Below are positions 30,710 to 37,918 of a DNA stretch of 37,918 bases, one piece after another. This stretch comes from Candidatus Planktophila sp. (GTDB lineage: Bacteria > Actinomycetota > Actinomycetes > Nanopelagicales > Nanopelagicaceae). The DNA lies in contig JAHECV010000006.1 of the NCBI GenBank assembly GCA_024641555.1, forward strand, positions 1 to 37,918, given 5' to 3'. The notes beneath the pieces are model-generated. The model saw nothing but the letters and a program-made list of their open reading frames with translations, made no database searches and was not told where the DNA came from. A program made the position numbers and the translations under genes. The stretch's first letter is position 1; each line of letters opens with the position of its first letter.

Positions 30710-31693
30710 TTATGAGTTTCGGATATTGCGTGGGGCGGTCTTTGCCGCATCAAATTCTGCGTAGGCCTTAACGATATCGCCGATCAATCGGTGACGAACT
30801 ACATCTTCAGCGGTTAACTCAAGGAATGCGATGTCATCGATACCTTGCAAGATATCTGTGATCACACGAAGTCCAGACTTGGCGCCATTTGGGAGATCTA
30901 CTTGCGTCACATCGCCAGTGACCACCATCTTTGAGCCAAAACCTAGTCGAGTTAAGAACATCTTCATCTGTTCTGGCGTGGTGTTCTGGGCTTCATCCAA
31001 GATAATAAAAGAGTCGTTTAAGGTGCGACCGCGCATATATGCCAGTGGAGCAACTTCAATGACACCTGTTTGAATCAATCGTGGAATCGAATCGACATCA
31101 ATCATGTCGTGCAGAGCATCAAAGAGTGGACGTAAGTACGGATCGATCTTCTCGCTGAGAGTGCCTGGTAAGAATCCCAAACTTTCGCCGGCCTCAACTG
31201 CGGGACGAGTTAAAACGATGCGATTTACTTTCTTAGCCTGTAACGCAGCAACGGCTTTGGCCATCGCCAGATAAGTCTTTCCGGTACCTGCCGGACCGAT
31301 TCCAAAGGTGATGGTGTTCTCTTCAATCGCATCTACATAGCGTTTTTGATTTGCAGTCTTGGGTCTAATGGTGCGACCGCGGTTAGATACGATATTTAAC
31401 GATAAGACTTCGGCTGGACTTTCGGCTGGTTCATTTCCCAACATAGCGATGCTCCGTTGAACTGCATCAACGCTTAAGGATTGTCCGGATCGAATAACTA
31501 CGGTCATCTCGGTAAATAGCTTTTCAATTGCAATTACATCGATATGTGGACCGCGCAGAGTTATCTCGTTACTGCGAACCGTGATATTAACGCTGGGAAA
31601 AGCTGCTTCGATGGCTCGCAAATTGGCATCGTTTGCTCCGATGAGTGAGACCATCGGAATCGCAGGTGGGACGGTTATTAAAGTGCGTTCCAT
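30710..31693 (-). CDS. phoH: PhoH-like ATPase
   Basis: 327 aa cytoplasmic P-loop ATPase of the PhoH/YbeZ family, related to helicases and functionally tied to YbeY. Walker A is GIGPAGTGKTYLAMA near 130; Walker B is FIILDEAQNTTPEQMK; VVTGDVTQVDLP follows. The N-terminal part is a KH-like region. ybeY starts 11 nt after its stop. No Pho-box-like repeat is seen upstream, so phosphate regulation is not indicated. Confidence 0.94.
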   Translation of the reverse strand: MERTLITVPPAIPMVSLIGANDANLRAIEAAFPSVNITVRSNEITLRGPHIDVIAIEKLFTEMTVVIRSGQSLSVDAVQRSIAMLGNEPAESPAEVLSLNIVSNRGRTIRPKTANQKRYVDAIEENTITFGIGPAGTGKTYLAMAKAVAALQAKKVNRIVLTRPAVEAGESLGFLPGTLSEKIDPYLRPLFDALHDMIDVDSIPRLIQTGVIEVAPLAYMRGRTLNDSFIILDEAQNTTPEQMKMFLTRLGFGSKMVVTGDVTQVDLPNGAKSGLRVITDILQGIDDIAFLELTAEDVVRHRLIGDIVKAYAEFDAAKTAPRNIRNS

Positions 31694-31711
31694 ATATCGC
31701 TGATACTACTT

Positions 31712-32059
31712 TTAACCGGGTGGCCAAGCGAGTCCACGCCCGCCCAAGAGATGTAAATGAGCGTGAAAGACGCTCTGGCCAGCATCGGCGCCGGTGTTAA
31801 AGACGGTGCGATAGCCAGTCAACGCGCGTTCTGCAGCGATCTCGGCGGCGGCGGTAAATAAATCAGCGGTAATCGTTGGCGAGATCTTGGCAAGCGAAGC
31901 CGCGTTTTCGGTATGCACCGTCGGAATTAAAAGAACATGGGTCGGCGCTTGTGGATTTAAATCGTTAAAGGCAACGACATTTTCACTGCGGTAAAGAATT
32001 TCTGCCGGAATCTGACCTTCAATAATTTTGCAGAAGATGCAATCTGGATCAAGTGCCAT
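31712..32059 (-). CDS. HIT-family nucleotide hydrolase (HinT-like)
   Basis: 115 aa histidine-triad protein; HinT relatives hydrolyse purine nucleoside phosphoramidates and acyl-adenylates. CIFCKIIEGQIPAEILYRSE begins it, with a zinc-type CxxC. The triad is VFHAHLHLLGG near the C-terminus (HxHxH). It ends GRGLAWPPG, a common HinT tail. It lies 16 nt after rsmE and 18 nt before phoH in the same operon. Confidence 0.94.
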   Translation of the reverse strand: MALDPDCIFCKIIEGQIPAEILYRSENVVAFNDLNPQAPTHVLLIPTVHTENAASLAKISPTITADLFTAAAEIAAERALTGYRTVFNTGADAGQSVFHAHLHLLGGRGLAWPPG

Positions 32060-32075
32060 GAGCGCGACTATACCT

Positions 32076-32795
32076 TTACCAGATTCGCAAGGAAGCGTTT
32101 AAGCCAGATAAGGCCGCCATTCCAGCATGTGCTGAGCGAAATATGGGGCGACCAAGCAAGGCAGTCTTTGCACCGGCTGCGGTAAATAGCGCTAGCTCTT
32201 CATCAGTTAGTCCGCCTTCGGGTCCGATGATTACTAATACTTTCTTTGCGGTTGGGTTAACTACATCAGTTAACTTCTGTTGTGCGCTTTCATGGAAGAC
32301 GATTGCTAAATCATAATTTGCAATTTCGGCTGCAATTTTTTTGGCGTCAAGTACTCCCATAACAAATGGAATTCGATTACGACGAGTCTGTTTACTCGCT
32401 TCACGCGCTGTTGTTGCCAACTTCTGTATGAGATCTGGAGTTGCCTTACCGATAGATCGCGCAGCAGCCCAAAGCAGAATTACATCGGCACCGCCTGCGG
32501 TATTTAACTCGATAGTCTCTTTTAAGCGATCACCCTTAGTTAACGCCTGTGCCACATGAAATTCGACTGGTAGCGCTTCTTCAAATCCAGTTGTTATGAC
32601 CTGAACGCTCATATCTTTCTTGCCAACCGTTAAAACTTTTACAACCGACCAAGAGCCTTGGCCATTTGATAGCGCTAAAGAGTCGCCAACTTGGGTGCGC
32701 AATACCCGGATCGCATGCGCGGCATCATCGCCCGCAAATTGATAAGTAGTTCCAACCGTTGTTGGCAGATCAGCAACAAAGAATAGGCTAAGCAT
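32076..32795 (-). CDS. rsmE: 16S rRNA m3U1498 methyltransferase
   Basis: 239 aa SPOUT-class SAM methyltransferase that methylates N3 of U1498 in 16S rRNA. The N-terminal PUA-like part includes GDDAAHAIRVLRTQVGD. The trefoil-knot SAM site is VLVIIGPEGGLTDEEL and LLGRPIFRSAHAGMAALSG. The family usually has an R-x-E/S-T-A string in the last motif; RSAHAGMA is a mild variant. Its ATG overlaps the dnaJ stop by 1 nt. Confidence 0.93.
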   Translation of the reverse strand: MLSLFFVADLPTTVGTTYQFAGDDAAHAIRVLRTQVGDSLALSNGQGSWSVVKVLTVGKKDMSVQVITTGFEEALPVEFHVAQALTKGDRLKETIELNTAGGADVILLWAAARSIGKATPDLIQKLATTAREASKQTRRNRIPFVMGVLDAKKIAAEIANYDLAIVFHESAQQKLTDVVNPTAKKVLVIIGPEGGLTDEELALFTAAGAKTALLGRPIFRSAHAGMAALSGLNASLRIW

Positions 32796-33904
32796 TAACG
32801 GCCAAAGGCATCTCTAAATTTGCTAAAGAAACCTTGTTCGTGACCTTTGATCTTTACATCTCCTGGCTTTTCACCGCGCGATGCCGCAAATTTACGGAGC
32901 AAATCTTCTTGTTCGCGATTTAACTTATGCGGCGTCTGAACTTCTACGTGAACGATTAGATCACCGCGCGAGCCGGCGCGCAGGCGAGTCATACCTTTTC
33001 CGCGGATTGGAATCGTCGCTCCGCTTTGCGTGCCGGGGCGCACTTCAACTTCAATCTCGCCATCAAGAGATTCGACTTTTACCTTAGTGCCAAGTGCCGC
33101 TGCCGCGAATGAAACTTCTATCGCCACATGCAAGTTATGCCCGTCGCGAATTAAGAATGGATGTTCTGCTTCAACGATTTCCACATATAGATCGCCTGCG
33201 GGACCGCCACCTGCGCCAACTTCTCCGCGACCAGCTAATTGAATTCGGTTACCGGTTTCAACACCGGCCGGAATCTTGACGCTGATATTTTGTCTGGCGC
33301 GTACCCGTCCATCGCCAGCACATTCGCGACAAGGGTTTTGAATAACGCTGCCATAACCCTGACATGCAGAACATGGGCGCGAAGTCATAACTTGTCCTAA
33401 GAAGGAACGTTGTACTTGTTGCGTTTCACCCCGGCCCTTACAAACTTGACACATTGCTGGCGCAGAGGAATCTGCCGAACCTTGTCCACTGCACTTGGTG
33501 CATGTGACAGCGTTTTCAACAGAGATATCTCGCTCAGTACCAAAGCAAGCTTCGTTTAAATCTACTTCAACGCGAATCAGCGCATCTTGTCCTTGGCGCA
33601 TTCGTGGACGTGGTCCGCGGTTCTGGCCTCCCCCGAAGAATGCATCCATGATGTCGCTGAAGCCACCGCCACCAAATCCGCCGCCGAATCCACCGAAACC
33701 CGAACCGCCCATGTCATATGACTGGCGTTTCTGCGGGTCACTTAAAACTTCATAGGCAGCGGTAACTTCCTTAAATTTATCTTGCACTGCAGGATCGGGA
33801 TTTACATCCGGATGAAGTTCGCGGGCTATTTTGCGGTAGGCCTTTTTTATCTCATCTGCACTTGCCCCGCGATCAACGCCGAGCGTTTGGTAATGGTCAG
33901 ACAT
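32795..33904 (-). CDS. dnaJ: molecular chaperone DnaJ
   Basis: 369 aa type I J-domain protein, co-chaperone of DnaK. The J domain has HPD at 31-33. A Gly/Phe-rich region (GGSGFGGFGGGFGGGGF) follows. Four zinc-finger CxxCxGxG repeats are present (CTKCSGQGS, CQVCKGRGE, CSACQGYGS, CRECAGDGR). It follows hrcA by 3 nt, the actinobacterial hrcA-dnaJ arrangement of the second DnaJ (DnaJ2). Confidence 0.96.
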   Translation of the reverse strand: MSDHYQTLGVDRGASADEIKKAYRKIARELHPDVNPDPAVQDKFKEVTAAYEVLSDPQKRQSYDMGGSGFGGFGGGFGGGGFSDIMDAFFGGGQNRGPRPRMRQGQDALIRVEVDLNEACFGTERDISVENAVTCTKCSGQGSADSSAPAMCQVCKGRGETQQVQRSFLGQVMTSRPCSACQGYGSVIQNPCRECAGDGRVRARQNISVKIPAGVETGNRIQLAGRGEVGAGGGPAGDLYVEIVEAEHPFLIRDGHNLHVAIEVSFAAAALGTKVKVESLDGEIEVEVRPGTQSGATIPIRGKGMTRLRAGSRGDLIVHVEVQTPHKLNREQEDLLRKFAASRGEKPGDVKIKGHEQGFFSKFRDAFGR

Positions 33905-33907
33905 TTA

Positions 33908-34645
33908 TTAATTAGCCTCCGCAATGTAGCGCCCAACATAGCGGGCAACCGCAGAAACTGCAGCCATAGAACCGGCGTAATCCATTCGGGTTGGCCCCAA
34001 AATACCCAACGCCCCAACAGGTGATTCAGGTGCGCCATAACCAACCGTTACAAGAGAAGTTTGGCGTAAATTGCTCTCGCTTTGCTCGCCACCGATACGC
34101 ACTTGCACGGTGTCGTTAGCATCGCCAAGTAGACGTAGTAAAACAACTTGTTCTTCCAGCGCTTCTAGAATTGGCGATAGCGATGTTCCTAAATTTTCAC
34201 CAGAACGCGCCAGGTTGGCAGTTCCTGAAATAGTCATCTTTTCGCTGCTCGCGCTATCGCCAGTGATGGGATAAGTAATAACAGCAACTTGTTTCGTTAA
34301 ATCGGCCAATAACTTGGCAGATCTCTTCATCAACTGCTCCAAATTGTTTGCTTCATCTAAAAAGGTTTCAATTGCACGACGTTCGGCAGATGACATTGGT
34401 TTAACTGTTGCTAACTTATCTACAAATACGCGATAGCCACGATCGGTTGGAATTCGACCGGCTGAGGTATGGGGATGGGTAATCAAACCTTCATCTTCAA
34501 GAACTGCCATCTCGTTGCGGATCGTGGCCGGTGAAAGGCCGAGAGAAGTTTTATCGGCAATAGCCTTAGAGCCGACAGGTTCTTGGGTTGCTACGTACTC
34601 ATCAACGATGGCGCGCAATATCTCGAGGCGACGTTGTGATTGCAT
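33908..34645 (-). CDS. hrcA: heat-inducible transcription repressor HrcA, internally shortened
   Basis: 245 aa, while HrcA is normally about 340 aa. The winged-helix N-terminus is intact ([58 protein letters not shown]). The C-terminal end is also normal ([50 protein letters not shown]). Between QVAVITYP and SGTANL only about 13 residues remain where roughly 110 are usual, so most of the GAF-like core and the inserted dimerisation domain are missing. The frame is open throughout. HrcA binds CIRCE elements to repress groE and related genes; no CIRCE is seen near here. Confidence 0.9.
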   Translation of the reverse strand: MQSQRRLEILRAIVDEYVATQEPVGSKAIADKTSLGLSPATIRNEMAVLEDEGLITHPHTSAGRIPTDRGYRVFVDKLATVKPMSSAERRAIETFLDEANNLEQLMKRSAKLLADLTKQVAVITYPITGDSASSEKMTISGTANLARSGENLGTSLSPILEALEEQVVLLRLLGDANDTVQVRIGGEQSESNLRQTSLVTVGYGAPESPVGALGILGPTRMDYAGSMAAVSAVARYVGRYIAEAN

Positions 34646-34679
34646 AGCTTTATCTATAGTTCTTCTCTTTAGTTGGGCT

Positions 34680-35018
34680 TTAAATTAAAACTAGGGCGAT
34701 TGAAATAAGGGTTAATAGAAAGAAGGCTGGAAATGCAGTCTTAGCTTTATTGGCTTTGAAATGAACGAAGATCGCTCCCGCCATAAAGAACCACAGCCCA
34801 ACAAGTGGAAAGTAGGCCATCCAGTTCCACTTCAAACCAAGGATTAAGCCCAGCGCCAAGAGCGCTTCAAAAGTGCCGATTACTCGCGCAATTCCATCTT
34901 TGACATTTACATCACGAGTGCCGGAAAGTCCTTTTGGGTTGCCGCTGGCTTTGGAGAGGCCAGAGATTACAAAGACGACGGCTAGAAATGCCAGGATTAT
35001 GGTTGCGGTAGTAGTCAT
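34680..35018 (-). CDS. DoxX-like small membrane protein
   Basis: 112 aa with four hydrophobic segments ([70 protein letters not shown]), the layout of the DoxX-like family. Biochemical role unknown; some relatives take part in redox stress responses. It lies between hemW and hrcA in a minus-strand run. Confidence 0.8.
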   Translation of the reverse strand: MTTTATIILAFLAVVFVISGLSKASGNPKGLSGTRDVNVKDGIARVIGTFEALLALGLILGLKWNWMAYFPLVGLWFFMAGAIFVHFKANKAKTAFPAFFLLTLISIALVLI

Positions 35019-35040
35019 GGGCTAAAGGTACTACAGGCGC

Positions 35041-36159
35041 TTAGGCCAGCGCCTCTCGGACTAAACGATCAGCGATTAATCGCCCTTTTGCAGTTAGTTG
35101 GATCGCATCATTAATTATCTCTACATGGCCCGAAGATTTATAGGCCGCCAAATTTTCTTTTCCTGTATCACTAAGGAGTGAAAGCGCTAATCCGGTACGC
35201 ATCCGGATAGCCAACATGATCGATTCATCACGGATTTGTTCGGTGGTTAGCTCTTCGGAATCTGCAATTGGTGATTGGCCGGCAAATAATTTTTGTTTAT
35301 ATGCAGTTGGATGTTTCACATTCCAGAAACGTTTTCTATCAACGTGTGAATGCGCACCAGGCCCAAGACCCCACCAATTGGCGCTCTTCCAATAAGCAAT
35401 ATTGTGCAAACATTCTTTGCCAGGCTTTGCCCAATTAGAAAGTTCATACCAATTTAATCCCGCAGAATTACACATTTGATCAACCAACAAATACATATCT
35501 GCCATTAGATCATCGTTGGGCATAGTTAACTCACCGCGTTTAATCTGGGCTGCCAGCTTGGTTCCTGTTTCAACTATTAGCGCATATGCGCTGATGTGGT
35601 CGATATCTAGCGATAGCGCTTCGGTGACGGTGCTTTGCCAATCCTCAAGTGATTCACCTGGAGTTCCATAAATTAAATCGACGCTGATACTTGCAAAGCC
35701 GGCCGCGCGCGCCATATCAACTGCGCGCTTCACATTTGCGGGATTGTGGGTGCGATCAAGGGCTGCGAGAACATGAGGTTGCGCCGATTGCATACCGAAT
35801 GAGATGCGGTTAAAACCCGCCGCGAGGTAAGCCGCTAACTTCTCTTCTGTAACAGAATCCGGGTTGGCCTCCAAAGTGATCTCACAGTCAGCAGTTAAAC
35901 CGTTACGCGCCTTGATTGCGCTAATTACTCGCCCTAAATCATTGGCAGGTAGCAGCGACGGGGTTCCTCCCCCGAAGAAGATGGTGGGAACTTGATCTTT
36001 CGGTGCGCTTTCTAGCTCACGCAGAACCGCATCGATGTAATCGTTGGAGACGATCTCAAGAGTTGCGCCATCTTGTAATTCAGATGGTGTGTAGGTATTG
36101 AAGTCGCAATACCCGCAGCGCTTTATGCAATACGGGATATGTACGTAAAAAGAGAGCAC
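35041..36159 (-). CDS. hemW: radical SAM heme chaperone HemW
   Basis: 372 aa radical SAM protein (formerly called coproporphyrinogen III oxidase-like). The 4Fe-4S motif is C11-x3-C15-x2-C18 (YCIKRCGYCDF). FFGGGTPSLLP and ISFGMQSAQPHVL are family signatures. It lacks features that would make it a true HemN oxidase. It starts 2 nt after lepA, the usual lepA-hemW pair. Confidence 0.94.
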   Translation of the reverse strand: MLSFYVHIPYCIKRCGYCDFNTYTPSELQDGATLEIVSNDYIDAVLRELESAPKDQVPTIFFGGGTPSLLPANDLGRVISAIKARNGLTADCEITLEANPDSVTEEKLAAYLAAGFNRISFGMQSAQPHVLAALDRTHNPANVKRAVDMARAAGFASISVDLIYGTPGESLEDWQSTVTEALSLDIDHISAYALIVETGTKLAAQIKRGELTMPNDDLMADMYLLVDQMCNSAGLNWYELSNWAKPGKECLHNIAYWKSANWWGLGPGAHSHVDRKRFWNVKHPTAYKQKLFAGQSPIADSEELTTEQIRDESIMLAIRMRTGLALSLLSDTGKENLAAYKSSGHVEIINDAIQLTAKGRLIADRLVREALA

Positions 36160-36161
36160 GA

Positions 36162-37918
36162 TCAGTCTTGCTTACGCGCGGCTTTAATCTTTTCGATATC
36201 AGCATCAGTAGCAAGGGCGGCAACGAAAGCTTCTTGCGGAACCTCAACGCGACCCACCATCTTCATCCGCTTCTTTCCTTCCTTCTGCTTTTCCAGAAGT
36301 TTGCGCTTACGGGAAATATCGCCGCCGTAACACTTGGCGAGAACATCTTTACGGATTGCGCGGATACTCTCGCGCGCGATGATGCGTGAACCGATGGCAG
36401 CCTGAATAGGAACTTCGAATTGTTGACGCGGAATTAGCTCGCGTAGCTTGCCGGTCATCATTACGCCATATGAGTAAGCCTTATCGCGGTGAACAATTGC
36501 GCTAAAGGCGTCGACTGCTTCACCCTGTAACAAGATATCGACCTTAACTAGATTTCCTTCTTCATCGCCAAGTTCTTCGTAATCTAGGGATGCATAACCC
36601 TTAGTACGGCTCTTTAATTGATCGAAGAAATCAAAGACGATTTCGGCAAGCGGCAAGGTATAGCGGATTTCCACGCGATCTTCTGAGATGTAATCCATGC
36701 CTTGCATAATTCCACGACGTTCTTGGCAGAGCTCCATGATGGTTCCGATGAATTCAGATGGGGCAAGGATCGTGCTCTTTACGATTGGTTCTTTTACGTT
36801 ATTGATCTTGCCATCTGGAAATTCTGATGGGTTAGTGACGACAAATTCTTTACCATCTTCAAGAGTCACGCGATAAACCACGTTTGGCGCAGTTGAAATC
36901 AAGTTGATGCCAGATTCGCGTTCTAGGCGTTCGCGCACGATCTCCATGTGAAGCAAGCCGAGGAAGCCGCAACGGAATCCAAAGCCCAGCGCTGCAGAAC
37001 TTTCGGGTTCGTACACAAGCGCGGCATCATTTAGCTGCAACTTATCTAAAGCATCGCGAAGTAATGGAAAATCTGCGCCATCTAATGGAAACAACCCTGA
37101 GAAGACCATCGGCTTCGGATCTTTATATCCGGCAAGCGCTGTCTTAGTTGGGTTTTGATAAGTAGTAACTGTGTCACCAACTCGTGATTGACGCACATCT
37201 TTTACACCCGTAATTAAATAACCTACTTCGCCAACACCTAAACCTTTGCTCGGAAGAGGTTCTGGTGAAATTACGCCGACTTCGAGCGCCTCATGGCGAA
37301 CGCCGGTTGAAAACATTTGAATCTGTTCGCGCGGATTTAAGTGGCCATCGACCACGCGGACATAGGTAACTACACCGCGATATGAGTCATAGACAGAGTC
37401 GAAGATTAGTGCGCGAGCAGGCGCATTGGCATCGCCGACTGGCGCAGGTATTTGTGCAACGATCTGATCGAGAAGTTCCGCAACGCCATCGCCGGTCTTT
37501 CCCGAAACACGCAGGCAATCTTCTGGTTGGCAACCAATTAGGCGAGCAAGTTCTGCCGCAAATTTTTCGGGTTGCGCATTTGGAAGATCGATCTTATTTA
37601 GCACCGGAATAATTGTTAGATTGTTCTCCATAGCAAGGTAAAGGTTGGCAAGTGTCTGCGCTTCGATTCCTTGCGCACAGTCAACGAGCAAGACTGCGCC
37701 TTCACAGGCGGCGAGCGAGCGCGAAACTTCGTAGGTAAAGTCGACGTGCCCGGGTGTATCGATCATATTCAGGATGTATTCCTGGCCATCGATACCACTG
37801 CGCCATGGCAGACGAACCGCTTGGGATTTAATAGTGATGCCGCGTTCGCGTTCGATATCCATGCGATCTAGATATTGCGCGCGCATATTGCGGGCTTCTA
37901 CAACTTCGGTAATGCCGA
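36162..37918 (-). CDS. lepA: translation elongation factor 4 (LepA), 5' end outside the window
   Basis: Membrane-associated ribosomal GTPase (EF4). The frame is open to the right edge ([10 protein letters not shown] before [19 protein letters not shown]), so the first part with the P-loop is not in the window. The G3 motif [20 protein letters not shown] and G4 NKIDLPNA are visible. The C-terminal [24 protein letters not shown] tail is present as [19 protein letters not shown]. It is the first gene of the minus-strand run seen here. Confidence 0.95.
   Translation of the reverse strand, partial: GITEVVEARNMRAQYLDRMDIERERGITIKSQAVRLPWRSGIDGQEYILNMIDTPGHVDFTYEVSRSLAACEGAVLLVDCAQGIEAQTLANLYLAMENNLTIIPVLNKIDLPNAQPEKFAAELARLIGCQPEDCLRVSGKTGDGVAELLDQIVAQIPAPVGDANAPARALIFDSVYDSYRGVVTYVRVVDGHLNPREQIQMFSTGVRHEALEVGVISPEPLPSKGLGVGEVGYLITGVKDVRQSRVGDTVTTYQNPTKTALAGYKDPKPMVFSGLFPLDGADFPLLRDALDKLQLNDAALVYEPESSAALGFGFRCGFLGLLHMEIVRERLERESGINLISTAPNVVYRVTLEDGKEFVVTNPSEFPDGKINNVKEPIVKSTILAPSEFIGTIMELCQERRGIMQGMDYISEDRVEIRYTLPLAEIVFDFFDQLKSRTKGYASLDYEELGDEEGNLVKVDILLQGEAVDAFSAIVHRDKAYSYGVMMTGKLRELIPRQQFEVPIQAAIGSRIIARESIRAIRKDVLAKCYGGDISRKRKLLEKQKEGKKRMKMVGRVEVPQEAFVAALATDADIEKIKAARKQD

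Noticed and set aside
34646..34700. CIRCE operator upstream of hrcA
   Set aside because: The TTAGCACTC/GAGTGCTAA dyad is not present in this gap or visibly elsewhere in the window.

Overview
The window looks like a chromosomal segment of a small-genome, moderate-GC actinobacterium. By gene order and style it resembles a freshwater acI/Nanopelagicales-type bacterium (Candidatus Planktophila-like). The support is the actinobacterial order lepA-hemW-hrcA-dnaJ-rsmE-HIT-phoH-ybeY-corC-deaminase-like, tight spacing with 1-4 nt overlaps, tRNA genes without encoded CCA, and several starts that look leaderless. The taxon is an inference from content; GC was not computed.

Layout. 1-6080 is a mosaic. 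It holds an unknown Cys-rich protein, an Old Yellow Enzyme reductase, a tiny DUF2256 zinc-ribbon gene, a zinc alcohol dehydrogenase, a ParD-like/RelE-ParE toxin-antitoxin pair, a DinB-type protein and a secreted trypsin-like protease. Interspersed are three tRNA or tRNA-like genes on the minus strand (707-780, 2219-2292, 5854-5926), each next to a strong hairpin, plus a decayed half copy (6018-6069). Two of these units are clearly homologous and each carries a perfect DnaA-box 9-mer.

6076-10172 holds a hypothetical protein and two tandem paralogous secreted proteins. These two and the protease upstream end in the same roughly 30-residue, two-cysteine, lysine-rich C-terminal module. 10222-16175 is a plus-strand operon: a YtcJ-like amidohydrolase followed by iolA, iolB and iolD, part of the myo-inositol catabolic route. 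16189-16677 is a small secreted protein on the minus strand.

16857-24307 is a plus-strand purine-nucleoside operon: BMP-family binding protein, a strong hairpin terminator, two permeases, a double ABC ATPase, a methylthioinosine/purine nucleoside phosphorylase, an adenosine/methylthioadenosine-type deaminase and a short-chain dehydrogenase. Together they suggest import, deamination and phosphorolysis of adenosine-type nucleosides.

From 24268 to the end everything is on the minus strand. In transcription order: lepA (cut by the window edge), hemW, a DoxX-like membrane protein, an unusually short hrcA, dnaJ, rsmE, a HIT protein, phoH, ybeY, corC/CNNM, a deaminase-like protein without catalytic residues, an FAH-family hydrolase, gltX, tRNA-Gln(CTG), tRNA-Glu(CTC), a LysE-type exporter and a CoA-transferase.

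Most interesting are the shared C-terminal module, the hairpin/tRNA-like/DnaA-box repeat unit, the internally deleted HrcA and the transport-deaminase-phosphorylase operon. No CRISPR array, insertion sequence, rRNA or prophage was seen.
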